Of a stretch of DNA of 64,000 bases, positions 1-13,200 are shown piece by piece. Position 1 is the stretch's first letter, and every line of letters begins with the position of its first letter. Below the pieces are notes generated by a model that saw nothing but the letters and a program-made list of their open reading frames with translations, searched no databases and was not told the origin of the DNA. This DNA is from Taenia hydatigena (Eukaryota; Platyhelminthes; Cestoda; Cyclophyllidea; Taeniidae), in the NCBI GenBank assembly GCA_036345935.2, contig JADWOT020000009.1, positions 15,061,556 through 15,125,555 of the forward strand. The letters run 5' to 3'. Made by a program: the position numbers and the translations under genes.

Positions 1-76
1 GCATTGATCAGAGGCCAGGCTACGCAGCTCGGGCAATATGGCCACCTCTGCGACTCTGACCGATACCGGCAGTTCA
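1..76 (+). repeat. Dispersed repeat, truncated copy (family A)
   Basis: Right-hand part of a roughly 150 bp element seen four more times in the window. Shared blocks are AGGCCAGSCYACGCAGCT, then a CTCGGGCAATATGGCCACC-like stretch and the CCGATACCGGCAG end. The left half lies outside the window. It is non-coding as far as visible. Confidence 0.6.
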
Positions 77-3000
77 AGCAAACAAAGCGTTACAGTCGCA
101 ACCCTATTTTAAGAGTCTGTGTTAAGTTTTGTTCGTTTGTAAGCGAATCTACTTTTTGGCCTGTATTTTAACTTGCATAGGTGGACAAGTGCCTGGAAGA
201 GTACAACAATGGGTTCCTGAATTCGGCACAAATACAGAATGAGAACCCATATCTAACAGAATCTTTAAAAAGGATCCGTAATGTTGTAATCATGCGCATT
301 TAAAGGTGCGTTGAAGTTTCATGATTGGCAATGTTTGCTTGTAGGGATTTTATTACAGCACAGATTACATCGCTATGGCTGATAGTAAGTTGAAAACTGG
401 AAGAAATGGAAACAATGTCTAATCTAGAAATAGCCTTTGCCTTGGCTAGTGCACCATGGCCAGGTAAGCTGTCCTTTAAAAGAATCTAGCAGTCTTCCTG
501 AGTGTTGAGCATGCATATTTGGCACAGACGCCTTTTCTTCGTTATGATTCTACACTGAGTTGCTCATAGTCCACACGCTTTATCCTATTTTTACCGAAAT
601 TACTAATTTTGTGTTTTGAGTCATTTATTTGAATAGTTTCTGCAGGACGAAGTTCAAAAATTAGCACCCCAGTCACTCATTGGGTCAAAGTGCCTTTTTA
701 TTGAGCTCGGTCTGCTTCTAGCCTGCAAGTTCAAGCTACGCATCACATCGGTCGTTACGGCCGGGTTCTCCGAACATCATTTGGTACGTTAATTATTTCT
801 CAACTTCAGTGTCTTATATACCACTTTCGAACCCTACGCTGCGGCCACATGTTGCTCTCTTCTTTAGGTTTATATGGTGGGGTAGTCATTCTTTGTTAGA
901 CATCAGATTCTAGCATTCTTGGCTGTTTGTGTGAGCTTTTTATCTCAATACCCTTGCAAATTTTAGCGCTTTACTGCTACTTCTTTTTACTAAGTCATTT
1001 TCACTGCGTTCACCGTGATTATGGTTTGACTCACGTTCATTGATTGGTTTAATTTTCCATTTAACCTACCTACGTTGATTTGCATTTCATATCCCCTCGC
1101 TTATTCAGTTTCGTCACTCATTTTTAAGTAAAATCCTGTTTTTTGCAATTCATAGTCTGTGGTTTTGTGGCATCTACTTTTTATATAATAGAATGGGATA
1201 GTGGACCAAGCATTTGCGAGCGAAGTTTAATTTATGGTATTATGGTTTCTGGGATGTCTCTGGGCACATTTATTATTCACCAGTTTCTAAGGCTGGTTGA
1301 AATGCGGACAGGGGATCGGGATTTGCATAGTATTGTGGCGGTTGTATGCACTGGTCAAGCTAGCCCAACAGTACATCGACTTATTGACCATCGTGTCACC
1401 ACGGTACGATGGTGTTATTTTGCGCCTTGAAACTGTTTGTTACTTTGGCGGATGTTGATGCCTCCTATTTATGTCATTTAGTTCACAAATGATGTACCGA
1501 TATTTCTTGGTTTCGCTTTGTATCAGCGCCGCCCATAACTACGTCAGCAGGACATGCAACAGCAGTTCTGATTTGTTTATTTTCTGAACTTTTTTTCTGC
1601 CTATTTTTAAGAAGTTTTTTCAGAAGTCTGCTACCCTATGCTGGCTCACTCTTAAACCTTATTTCCATACACCTCCATTCTGTGCGCACGAATACTTTGA
1701 TTTCTCTAACCAGTAAATTGTTATTTGTTTTTGTGAGATGCCAATCACTTATTTTGTGTGTAATATTATGTCTGGGTTGCCTCTGCATTCATGAACGCTG
1801 ACGTAGATGTTTGGGGGCCATCGTCTTTGGATTCATTGGCAAAGATTTCTTCGACTTTTTCTTTAGATTGTTTTACTTAATTATTTCCTTTCATTTGTAA
1901 ACTTTTTATCATTTTGCTTTTAACAACTTTTGTGCGGCGATATTTCCAATGCTTTTGCAAATGGACATGGCGGCGTTTCCGCGACACGCTAGGTAAATGC
2001 AGCAGAATATGTGGTGAAGATACCCAGATCGACTGCTGGTATTTGTTTGGATGCTTAAGTAAAACATGGTATTTCGTTGCCCCCATTGTGTTGTTGTAGA
2101 AGGTGAATATTTGTAGTAAGTCAGGGGGTGGGAGGAAATTTCGTGAAGTAGGGGCTTGGAAAATGTCTTCGTAGGCCATGAGGGCGTAAGTAGGATCAGA
2201 CCGGTAAATGCTTGTGCTGAAATTGACTTCAATAGGCAAAGTTGTCTCTAAAAGCAAAAAGTAGACCTTGAGAATTTGAGTAAGCAAACTAGGAATGTAA
2301 ATCGCTCGTGGTCACTTTAATTTTGCTTTGCTTATTCTCTGCTACAACCGCATTCTTTAGCAATTTCTGCTCAGGTCCCTTGCCAATCACGATGTGTTTT
2401 GATAGCGAACCAGTAGTTGAGGAAAGCCACTGACTCGAATGGAAATCCTAGGTGAAGTAGCGTATTTATGGGGCGCAGTAAATAGCTACCCCAACTGGCG
2501 AATGGTGGTGACATTAATGCGATGCTTGTTGCACTTTCCTGTGTGCTCGTTCTCCTCTGACCCAGTGTTGATGTGTTGGCCTAAGAATGGTTTGTGTCTG
2601 TCGACTTGACTAATCTGGTCTACTGCATTAGCATGGGGAGATTTTTCAAACAAGCATGTGTGAGAGAGAGTGGCGTGCGCTACTTGAGTGTTTGCGAAGT
2701 GGATAGCTTTACTTATTGACGCTGCTACTTGATGTGTTTGGGAAAAGTGGCGAGACACTGTCAAAGGTGCAGTTATCAATCCCTCTTTAACACCTGTTTA
2801 AATTCGCAGTGTCTTTTCAACATCATTGGCACTGGTCCCACCCTCAGGAAGTGGTAAGTGTTGTGCAGTTGAGGGGTGGAGTTCGTTTAACCTTAGACCA
2901 AACAGTGGTGCATTGAGCTCTGTCGATGTTGACGTGCTAGTCAGTGGTGACGTCGGGTGCTTAATTTCGATGACCTGTGTCTGGCTCGCAATTGTCGTTG

Positions 3001-3500
3001 TTTGTGTTGCCTATTGTAGAGCTGTATGATGGTGAATTGTGTATAGTGTTGAGTAGTTGCGGTTGTTCAGTGGACAGTTTGGGCGTGAATCGCCAGCACA
3101 AATGCGCATAGACCATGGAGGGATGAGGATGTCGGAATGGTAAGATGAACAGACGAATGTTTATTCAACCGTGTCTGTGTTGGGGCGGAAATATGAAGGA
3201 GCGTCATTAATTACATTGTGTGCTTCTCCACTCAGTAATGGATGAGGGTGCAGTCTGGTTTGGTGTAGCCACAAGAGGCATAGTCTGGTCTTGTTACGTG
3301 CGTTTGATTTTGACGTGGCTGTGGCAACAACAACAACAGCAGTCTAGACAGTGTAGTCTGGTTTGGTCTGCACTGGTTGTGTTTACGCGTGCACGCGGTG
3401 TGCAGATGCGAGACGGAGCGACAGACGCGGAGTGGAGCGCAATCGGTGTGGCAGTCATCGCGCTGTCTGTTGGGTGGAGGTAGGATGTTGTTTGCAACGC
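77..3500. other. No gene recognised; G/T-rich flank of KEAP1
   Basis: Short open frames on both strands show no recognisable domain, plausible splice context or conserved motif. From about 2.3 kb rightwards the + strand becomes strongly G and T rich, a bias that continues through the KEAP1 introns. The KEAP1 transcription start or an untranslated first exon could lie here, but I see no clear promoter. Confidence 0.5.
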
Positions 3501-3544
3501 AGCGTAGCCTATGCGTGTATCCACGGTGGGGCAGGAAGGTAAGT

Positions 3545-4070
3545 GTGTAGATGGGGAGAAAGGGAGAGAGAGAGAGAGGGAGAGAGAGAGAGGGAGTGAG
3601 TGAGTGAGAGGTAGAGAAGTGGTGGCGTTTGCGTCTGCACGTTTGTTCGTGCGCACGTGCCTAACAGCTGATTTCGTCCCCTCCACGACTGTCTGTCTGT
3701 CTGTCTGTGTGTGTGTGTGTGCGTGCGTGCGTGAGTGCATGCATGCATGCGCGAGTCCCCTCGCCTATGCGTGGAGGGTAGGCTTGATCGTCAGCATCAG
3801 TGTGGTAGTAGTAGTAGTGGTGGTGGTGGTGGTGGTCGCCGCGTCGTCGTCGTCGTCGTCATTAGCTTGCGTGCATGTGCGCTTGTGTACATTGTGTGTG
3901 TGTGTGTGTGTGCGTGTGTGCGTATATGCTTTTCTCGCGAACCAAGTAACCAACCGGCTGGTTGGCTGGCTGGCTGACTGGCTTGTAGTGCGTGTGCATA
4001 AGTCTTGCGCCTCTCCCGATCTCGTTTCACATAAATAGGAAGTGGTCGTCGTCGTCGTCGCCACCGCCAG
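3545..4070. repeat. Microsatellite cluster just upstream of KEAP1
   Basis: Successive simple repeats: (GA)n at about 3557-3605, (CTGT)n/(GT)n at about 3690-3722, (GCAT)n at about 3736-3750, (GGT)n at about 3815-3837, (CGT)n at about 3841-3860, (GT)n at about 3893-3920 and (CGT)n at about 4045-4062. They occupy the presumed promoter or 5' UTR in the 600 bp before the KEAP1 start codon. Open frames here are products of the repeats. Confidence 0.75.
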
Positions 4071-4204
4071 TACTACACGCACAGACGTCTCAGTGGTCAC
4101 TGGCCCACTACTCACTCAAAGTCACTTGTACTTACTCAGTCACACGAATTCATTTGTCGCCTACTGGTCTTTGTAGACGATGACGAAGGGCTAGACGCAG
4201 CACC

Positions 4205-7200
4205 ATGAAGACGAGCATCGTGACGAAGAGCACAGGGGAGGTGGAAGAGGACTATCCGGTGTCCAGCCTCCCTCCCTCGTCCACATCGTCGGACGCGATG
4301 GATGTCTGCGGTGGTCAGTCGGTGGATGCTGGTTGCGGTTCGTTTGTGTGTTTCACAGGAGGCGACCGAGGAAGTGGTGTTCGCTCGGCAGTGTACAATT
4401 TGCCCGAGTTCTTCACGGACTCGATGCGTGTGATGTATTCCCTGTTCCAGAGTGGCAAACTGACGGACGTGACGTTGCACGTGGAGAAGGTGGAGATAGC
4501 CTGTCACAGGATTGTGTTGATGGGTGCGTCGCCTTACTTTCGGGCGATGTTCACGTCGGGGATGCGGGAGGAGGGAGTGTCGGAGGTGCGACTGCACTAC
4601 GTGACGCCGTTGGCGTTGACGCGACTGGTGCACTTTGCGTACACGGGAGAGATAAGTGTGAGCGAGAAGAATGTGTGTGAGATATTGTCGGCGGCGATAA
4701 TGCTGCAGATAAGTGCTGTGATAGGCGTCTGCGCGCAGTTTCTGGAGTCGCAGCTGCATGTGTCGAACGCATTGGGATTGCACGAGTTTGCCACATCGGT
4801 GGGGTGTTTGGAGTTGGCGCGGAAGACTCAGGTGTTTGTGGATCGTAACTTCTCGGAGATAGTGAAGCACGATGAGTTGCTGAGTCTGTCGCCGGCGCAG
4901 TTGATGGGTCTGATCCAACGGGATGAGATTCATGTGAGGTCGGAGGCGGAGGTGTACAATGCGGTGGTGCGGTGGGTGAATCACGACAAGACGAATCGTC
5001 TGGCAAGTCTGATGGAGTGTTTGGGACTGGTGCGATGTCATGCGTTGGCACCGGGATTCATCAGGAACCAGATAAAGAATTGTGGTCTGTTGGCTGAGGT
5101 GCCGCAGTCGCGGTTGCACATGCAGTCGGTATTGAGTGACCTGCTGCAGCACAAGAACGTGCCTGTACGGTGGAGGGCGGACGCTCATGCGCAGGTGAGT
5201 TGTAGAGCTTTTGTTGTTGCTATTGTTGTTGTTGTTGTTGTTGTTGTTGTTAGGTAATTGACTTGATGTGTTTATCGATGGAGGTGAATGCACCATTTAT
5301 TCTGTGGTAGGAGTTGTTTGCTGTAATAATTGGCTATGTATGTGAGGGCACTTTGTTTCACTGCTGTTTGTTGAGGTGGATGTGAGGTGGATGGTGTGGT
5401 GGCGTTGGTTGGTGTTAGTGGAGGAGTGTATTGGCAGGAGTGGATGTGGTAAAGGTGGGACAGAAGGGGAGTTGGGAAGTTGATTGTGAAGCGTGTTGTA
5501 ATGTTAGTAGGTTTGTTGTGTTCGTGTGGAGTGGATGGTGGAAAGGTGGTGGCATGAGGGGAGAGGAGAGCGCCGTTGTTGATGGGGATTTTGGAGCAGG
5601 ATTATAGTGTGTAACGCCTTTTCTTCCATTGAATGAAGTCAGTGGTTTTTTTATTTTGACCTTTAAAATGTTATTGGTATTGGGTAGGGGCGAAAAGCCT
5701 GGCAGAAGTGAGGACGGTGCGGTAGTTTGTTTGCAGGGAAATATGTTCAAAGGCTACTTAGTGAGTTAGTCGATGTTCTTGAGACTGTTTATCTATTTGG
5801 TAAAGTTTATTGTGAAACGGCGTCTCTCGCCGTGACTGTTGCTCGCAGCCTCTTTTGCGGCTTCTGTAGGGTGTTGTCTGGACGTTTTTATGAGTTATCT
5901 TCTTGCAAAGTGTGCTGTGGTTTTTCGTTTAAAATGCACGGTTTTGTGGGTGAATTGGCAAGTGAATTGTTCGTGGACGAGTTGGAGGTATTTGATTTCA
6001 CCCTTGTTTTGGTTTTGGTAGTTGAGAGAGAGTGTGGTACGGCCTGGGTGGCTGGTGAGTAGAGGCTACACTGATAGGGAGTTGTTTGCTGTGGGTGCAT
6101 ATCTCTTGACATTGTGGCGGAGGATATAGCCAGTGAATGCGGAGTTGTTGTGCTTTTGGAGTGACATGCTTTGGCAGTGGCACAAAGGACGTGATTAGGC
6201 GTACGCGTGTGGGAGTAGGTTTGTCGTTAGATTTACCGAAGGACATAGGTACCAAGTGGGTGGGTGGGTGGGTGGGTGGTGGTAACAGCGATGCATGGTT
6301 TAGCTGTGAAGACTGAACTGAAGGAGATTGAAAGTGCCAAAATAGGTGTGGTTAAGTGTGTTGTGACGTTTCGAAGTCTTGGTAAAGTACGTTCACTGCA
6401 TGGAGAAGGGCATAGCTGGCTGCGTTGTTAGGTGATGGCGGGATATGCTACGCCGTCGGATAGTTGAGGAGGTGTGGAACGCCGTGATTTTGTCGTCTGA
6501 TCGGTAGGCTGTGTTTGATTGAGCTTCACGGAGAGAAGTGGGATGGGGTGTGAGAGTGTGTGCGGGTCAGGTTGATCGCTGAGGGGATCAAGCCCCACCT
6601 CCTCATTGCAACGAGCCTTGCAATTTTCGAGTATCAGTGGAATGTGCCCATTCGGTGTAGATGTGGAGGCAGATTGTGTGATGGCTCCTAGACCGGGACC
6701 GACAGGCAGACAGTGAGACAGAGAGGCAGACAGACGTCGTCAATGGTAATGCGCACGCACACACGCACGGTAGGAGGTGGTTTATTGTCTGCCGTGGAAG
6801 TTACGTGGCATTTTCGTTTTTTTTCGTAGCTAATGTTAATGTCTGGGTGGATGTTGGTGGATGTGCGCATCTCCTGTGTGTAGGACTTAGGTGCAGTGCT
6901 GGATGTGCAGGGCTTTTATTAGATTGGCAAATTAATGAGTTGCCTTTCATGCAGTTTACACACACACACACACACTCGTCTTATGAGGTGGAAAGAGGGT
7001 TGGTGGTTTGGTTATTTATTTGAATAGTCAAATGCATTGATGTGTCACCACCCACTTGTCGGTGGGAATAGTCGCTTCTTTTCCTTGTCGGAGTGATATT
7101 GTTGGCCAGCCAGGCAGCGTTGGTGATGAGGACTAGAGTGATTGCTTGTTGAATGATAGCGCAGTTCGATATTGTGCTTGTTTCTTGTAGTTTGCAGAAG

Positions 7201-10200
7201 GGGTTTGGGTGGGTTGAGGGATTGTGAGTAGGGCGTATGCATAATGCTGTGCATGCTTGCGGCGGTCTGTCGGTGTAGTGGTTTTGGACGTGTTGTTTTA
7301 TTGTATCTTCTATTGTGCTTGTTGGTTGATTTGATGTTGAAGTGCCTTGGATGTCATAAAAGTGTCGCTAGAAGCTGAAGAATGGGATTGTGAGGTTGGG
7401 GTGGAGTGAGGTTTGTCTATTGTCAAAGGTGTCGTTGTATTGTATGGCATGAAGAGTAGGCGTGGTGTGTGGCAGCAGAATGAAGTATGGTCGAGAAGTG
7501 ACTCAATGAGTAGGCGAATGGGGTGGATTTGTTGGTGAATAAGGCGGAGGTGGGTGAATCACGTAGTGAAGGAGGAGAGGAAGTTCTGTACACCATGGTG
7601 AGCGAGAGTGGGTCGTTAGGAGTAGCCTTTGTGTGAGTGATGGAAGAACTCGTGTTGGTGTGTGACATCATTTGGGAAGGGGAGAGTCGTGGTGAACTTA
7701 TTTTGGTGAATTTGTGTCAAGTTTTCGAAGGTCCTAGCCCTTTTGAATCGACTACTTTATTGTTTCCTGTTTTATGTGATGCATTTACTCACTTATTTTT
7801 TCTTTAAACTACTTCGCTCTGCTTCACCTCACACCATGTCTTCGAACTCTTACAACCTTTAATGTATTGAACCTCTCTGGATACCATGCTTCATACATGC
7901 ATGTGGGTGGGCGAGTGAATTAGTGAGTGTGCGCGCTTTAGAGGCTGGAGTGGACAGAGGGTACATTTTTGAACTTTGAACTTCTGATTAAAATTTTTTT
8001 GCAAATTATGGCTAAGGCTTTGAGATTAATCATTTCTCGATTAACTTGATGCATCGCATCGTATAGATTAACAATAGCAATTGCCTGGTGAAAGCGAATA
8101 AAATGAGGATCACTGATTTAGCGAAAATAATACGCTGTTCTTTTTTTTGGCATACAGCCCAAGAACTCATCCCATATTACGGTAAAATTTTATCACGAGG
8201 GCTTTAAGGTGGTTTAGGGTAAACTGGTTAGACGGATGGCTGCACCACCTTATTCCCATTTTTCCTCTATTTTGCCTTCGGGTATTTCTTATATCTTCCC
8301 AGGATTTAATGACCAATCATTTGATCTTGAATGAAATTGAATAGGTTGTTGGGTAAAGTAAGCGGAGTGTAAATGGAGACGAGCGTAGGAGGGAATATTC
8401 AATGTAGTAATCGTTGCGTCATCAGTTGAGTGATTTATTAAAGTCTCTTGCATTTGTTTGATTCTTTTCATTTGTAAATGTCTCATTGATAACTAACACT
8501 TTTTGAGTATTTGAGCTCTGTCAACGAAAGCTGACATGGTACTGGGGCAAGATACCTATTCCTGATGCGCAATTGGTTGGAAAGCCACTAGTACAGCACA
8601 AGGGCAAGGCCTCGTGGTGAGGTTACAATGATTGAACCAAATTTTGGCCCATTCTTAACATTAAGAACCAACTATTTAGTTGGCGCAGTACATAAGATCT
8701 TGATAAGGTTGACATTAGCTTTCAAAGTCCTCACTTCCCGCTTCTGATTTGTTGCCTTTCTTTCTTCCAATCGTTACTAATTCCTAGATTCTTAACTCCA
8801 TTTTCCATTTTCTCTATTTGCCAATGACCACCTATTCTGAATTTTCTCCACGGCCTCTTTATTCTCACCGCCAATATGGTAATATGTGACCCTCTCATTA
8901 TCGTCATTTGCATATCAGTGGGTTAATGTCGTTTCATCCATTCGATTCAGGTCTCTGCGGCATAATAATGCATGCGGCCGGCTTTGGTGATGCATTTGCC
9001 TTGATGAATGGATGAATAGATGGATGAGTGGTTGGATGGATGGATGAACAAAGGGTGCCACCTATCCGACATGCCTTGTTGTGTGGGAATTTGATTCACA
9101 TTGTGGTTTGTTTGTCGGCATCGTTAAAGCGCATCCATTCATCACGTTGAGTCTTATTGGAGGCTCATTGTCATGGTACACATCACCTGTCATGAGAAAA
9201 GTTCATCAGGCATGAATGGGATGGTGGAACTGTGCAACATTTTGTTGGTGTCTTGGCCTTCCTGTGTGCTTGCTATTATCGCTACGAGAGCAGATGTAAG
9301 GGCGATTCGCACCGTGATGACTCTGAACGCAAGCAGGTGTTTAGAGGAAGCACGAATTGACTTAAGGTTGATGGAGTTGTTGTTGGGGAGACGGTGAGAT
9401 TTCTTGCCTTACTGCACAATGTGTGTTGTGTTGACGGTGCTGAAGCACTGTCAGACAATGCACTCAGAGAAGACAGAGAGACGGAGACGTGGTAAACAGA
9501 TGCACAGACAGATGCACGGGGTAAGTAAGTGGGTGGTGTAGACACGGGGGTGGTTGGTGGTTGGCACCAGGGATGGAAGAGCGACTGGCCCACTTTGGCA
9601 TGCTGTTACAGCCACACCCGTTGATTGTGTGTATGCAATGGGGCCTTTTTTCTAGCCAAAAAGGAAGACGTACAAAGGGTGTGTTTTGTGGTTGCATTGT
9701 CTTTCCTTGTAGTTGTTGGGGTGGTTTGAGGGATTGGGTGGACGAGGTCGTCCCTCTTTTCACCCAACATGTGTGTGTGTGTGTGTGTGTGTGCGTGTGT
9801 GTGTGTCTGTTTAACTCGTATATGATGACAAGTTGTTTTGAGCAGTGCGGTGGTGTAAACATGCACACTTGTGCTTCCCTGTCGTCTTTCTTTGTTGTTG
9901 TTGTTGTTGTTGGATGCGCATCGGCGAGGTAGGTTGATGAGGGTGTTGTGCATGTAGAGGTGTCTACACGAGGTTGGTGATGGCTATTCTTAACCTGTGG
10001 TTCTTTTTCGTGCCTGAGTCGGTGTGTGTGTGTGTGTGTGTGTGGTGTGGGTGGGATGTTGGTTTTTTCCTCCCGTTCCATTCCATTCCATTCCAGTGGG
10101 GTTATTTGGTTGAGTTAAATGTTTGGTCATTTCTGGTTGTTCCTGTGTTAGATTACAGCATCATGAATGCGAAGCAGTTATAGTTGGAGAGTGGAAAGAG

Positions 10201-13200
10201 GAAGAATGGGGAAGGGGTTGGATGAATGAGTGTTGTGTGGATGAGAGGAGGTACATTGCGCTTGCTAGGAGGTGATTGAATGTTAGATTGGTGAGGATGA
10301 AGGCTTTTCAGTTACAATGGTCTGTCTGTGTGGTTTATTATGCGTGTAACTTGACTTATTGACACGTAAGTGACTTCCAGTCTGATTGAAGTTCATTTTT
10401 GGTGAAGTGGTGAAGGAAGTTGGGGTTGATCAGTGTATTTGCATGAAGTGTGGACGAGTTTTGGCTAATGTGGTTACTGCTATGGTACCAAAAAACCTGT
10501 TATTACGAGATTCATAGGCATTCTCTCGTTTTCCATTAAAATGAGGTTTTTGAAAAATGTATAATCATCTTAAAATGTAGTTGATCATGTCTATCAGTTG
10601 TGCCTTCCACATTGTATCCCACTTGCTGGGTTCCCTTACCCTTAACTGGGTGAGTTTGACAGGGATTTCTTTGTGCGGTTGTGAATTATGCTTTTCGTGG
10701 AGCATTGAGACATGCGATGGCACCAAATTCGTGTGTGCACTAGTAACACCCTTGGTTTATTAAATGGTTTACCTTTGTTGGGACCTCAAGTTGTCTGCCG
10801 ATGCACTGACTTGTCTGGTGACACGCGAAATAACTGCTTGGAAGTGACAACAAAATTGAGTGTGACAATCACAGAGGAGCGGATGTCTTTGCTGGATTGA
10901 GCATTATGCATGACAGAAGTGAAAGGTTTTTTTGTGCTGCGAATCTCTGCATGGCGAGGCATCCATTGTGTATGCATTGGTACTCCATCTACTCAACAAA
11001 ATTGAGGCTGTTTTCTCGAGTGGATCCGACAGCAGCGTTGCGTTTGCGGTGCCTGGATTATCCCTGGAGATGCTAATACGACTTATGAGTGTGCAATTAG
11101 CTTTGTTACGAACGTGTAGGAAGGAGGAAGCAGCGATGTCAGATCTTTATGCCGCTGCCACGGAGATTGGATCACGTGGGTTGGAATAGCCCATGTAGTA
11201 GCATAAATGGATACAATAAAGGATGCTTTAGAAATATCTAGGTTTAAGATGATGTTAAAATTCCCTGTTCTTTGGTCAGTATTAAATGGTTTAAAAGTCC
11301 TGAATTTTCGTTTTACCCAATTTTGTTCCGCATTATGCACGACAGTAGATGTAGCTTTGCTAGCCCTTCTGCATACAACAGTGCCTTTTATTTGATTTTT
11401 ATGAAGAAGATAGTTTTCTGGCTAGACTTGATCCGCCGATAATTTTTAAACGTGGTGCATGAACATCCTCTTGAAGTCGTCGTGGGGCATTTGCGACTGG
11501 AAGTGTCCTTACTGTCAGCCTACTGGATGGACTTTACATAGTCAAGGCTTCATACCACTGCCTTTGAGTTCATCTGTCCACTTGTAAAAAGAGGTCGTTA
11601 GGGATGTTACGTATTTATTTTTAAACATGAAGGAGGAGTGTAATGAATTCAGACTGCATCAATCCGTTCCCTTTGATGAGTTGCTTCACATGAACCTGTT
11701 TTGCTACCTTATCGACTACAACCACTCTCAGTCGCGTACTATCCACCTTGACCTTGCCTTCAATTTGTACCACTTGCCCTTTATGGACATGGCTATACCA
11801 TTCTTTTATGTGAATTTGATGGCACTTTTATTAGCTAACGCGATCTAAACATCTGTTGTGGGTTCTCTTCTGTGTTGCCTTGGTGAGCTTGTCGAACATA
11901 GAAGTCGGAATTTTCTTGTTCCAGATTAGTTATTTAGCCACAACTCGCTACCTCCATTTCCGAGTTATCTAAAGCTGCCAATGACCATATCAATCTAATA
12001 TTCGTTCTGTTAGGAAAGAGTTGGGAGACTAATAGATTATGCGGCGTTGTCAGTGCAGCCCGACTTAACGCTGTATAGGCTCAAATCACGCATTGCCCTG
12101 TAGGTTGTCTTGAATTGGACTACTTGATTTGTACTTCATCTCTCTTTAGATGATATACTCAGCCGGCGGCTATCTGCGTTACTCCCTAAGCAATTTTGAG
12201 GCGTACAACCGAGTGACAGACACTTGGCGTCGATTGCCCGATGTGCCCAGTCCACGAAGCGATTTGGCCGCTGCCTCGGTACGTGGTTGCATCTACCTCG
12301 TGGGTGGACGGAACAACAATAATGAGCATAGCAACGTCGACGCACCCCACATGGATTGCTATGACCCCACAACCAATCGGTGGCACACCTGTGCCCCCAT
12401 GTCGGTGCCGCGGAATCGTGTGGCAGTCGGAGTGGTAGATGACATGATCTATGCTATTGGCGGCCTAACACACAATATGCCTCATAGGACTGCAGAGAAG
12501 TGAGTGCTGTTGGGTTTGAGTTAGTTGTAAAGTTTCTTGGGTCGGATTCTCTATGTGTTTATTTCGGTAGCGGGATGGATGGACGAGTGGGTTGGGTGGG
12601 TCACCAAGTGTGATTTTTTGCGATTCTAGATCTTCTCCTCGCTTGTGATGCTTATTTTTAAAAAAGCATGAATAATACCTTAACCTTCAAGCAGTTAGAC
12701 ATTGTCCCTGTACAAAATATAGTCCGTTGCTGTTACCTCTGCATGTCTTTGCTTAAAAGGCATAATTTCCTTAAAATGACGTTTGTAACCTTTAGGAAAG
12801 CGTTTTATACCTTGAGTGGCATTCATATTTACGCCACAAAAGTCAAACTAAACTATTTTTAATGCAAATTGGTGAAAGTCAATTGTGTTTTGTTGTCGGA
12901 CTGGAACAAATTTGTGGCAAGGTTGGAATTTTTCCTCATCTTTTTACCAGCCTCCTCGTTAATCTCACTTTTATTCGTTTGGTGTGAATCACACACACAC
13001 ACACACACACACGCATCATTTCTGTCGCTTTGCCGATCTCCATCTGCCTTGCCTGGCTGCGTTGGAGAAATGCTGTGACTACCATAAGATGATGGGGAGG
13101 GAGAGACAGAGCTCGCCCCTGTGCCCGTCTGTGCCTACTTTTATTGTTATTGCGTCGGATGTGTCATCCCTGCTATTTGCCATTCTTGCAGATATGATGT

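Noticed and set aside
3294..4115. Several overlapping frames of 70-150 codons rich in His-Thr, Val or Cys-Val
   Set aside because: They are translations of dinucleotide and trinucleotide repeats.
4136..5296. 386-codon frame on the minus strand opposite KEAP1 exon 1
   Set aside because: It is antisense to a well conserved BTB-BACK exon; its Asn and Arg/Gln/His-rich content comes from the G/T-rich sense strand and the (TTG)n run.
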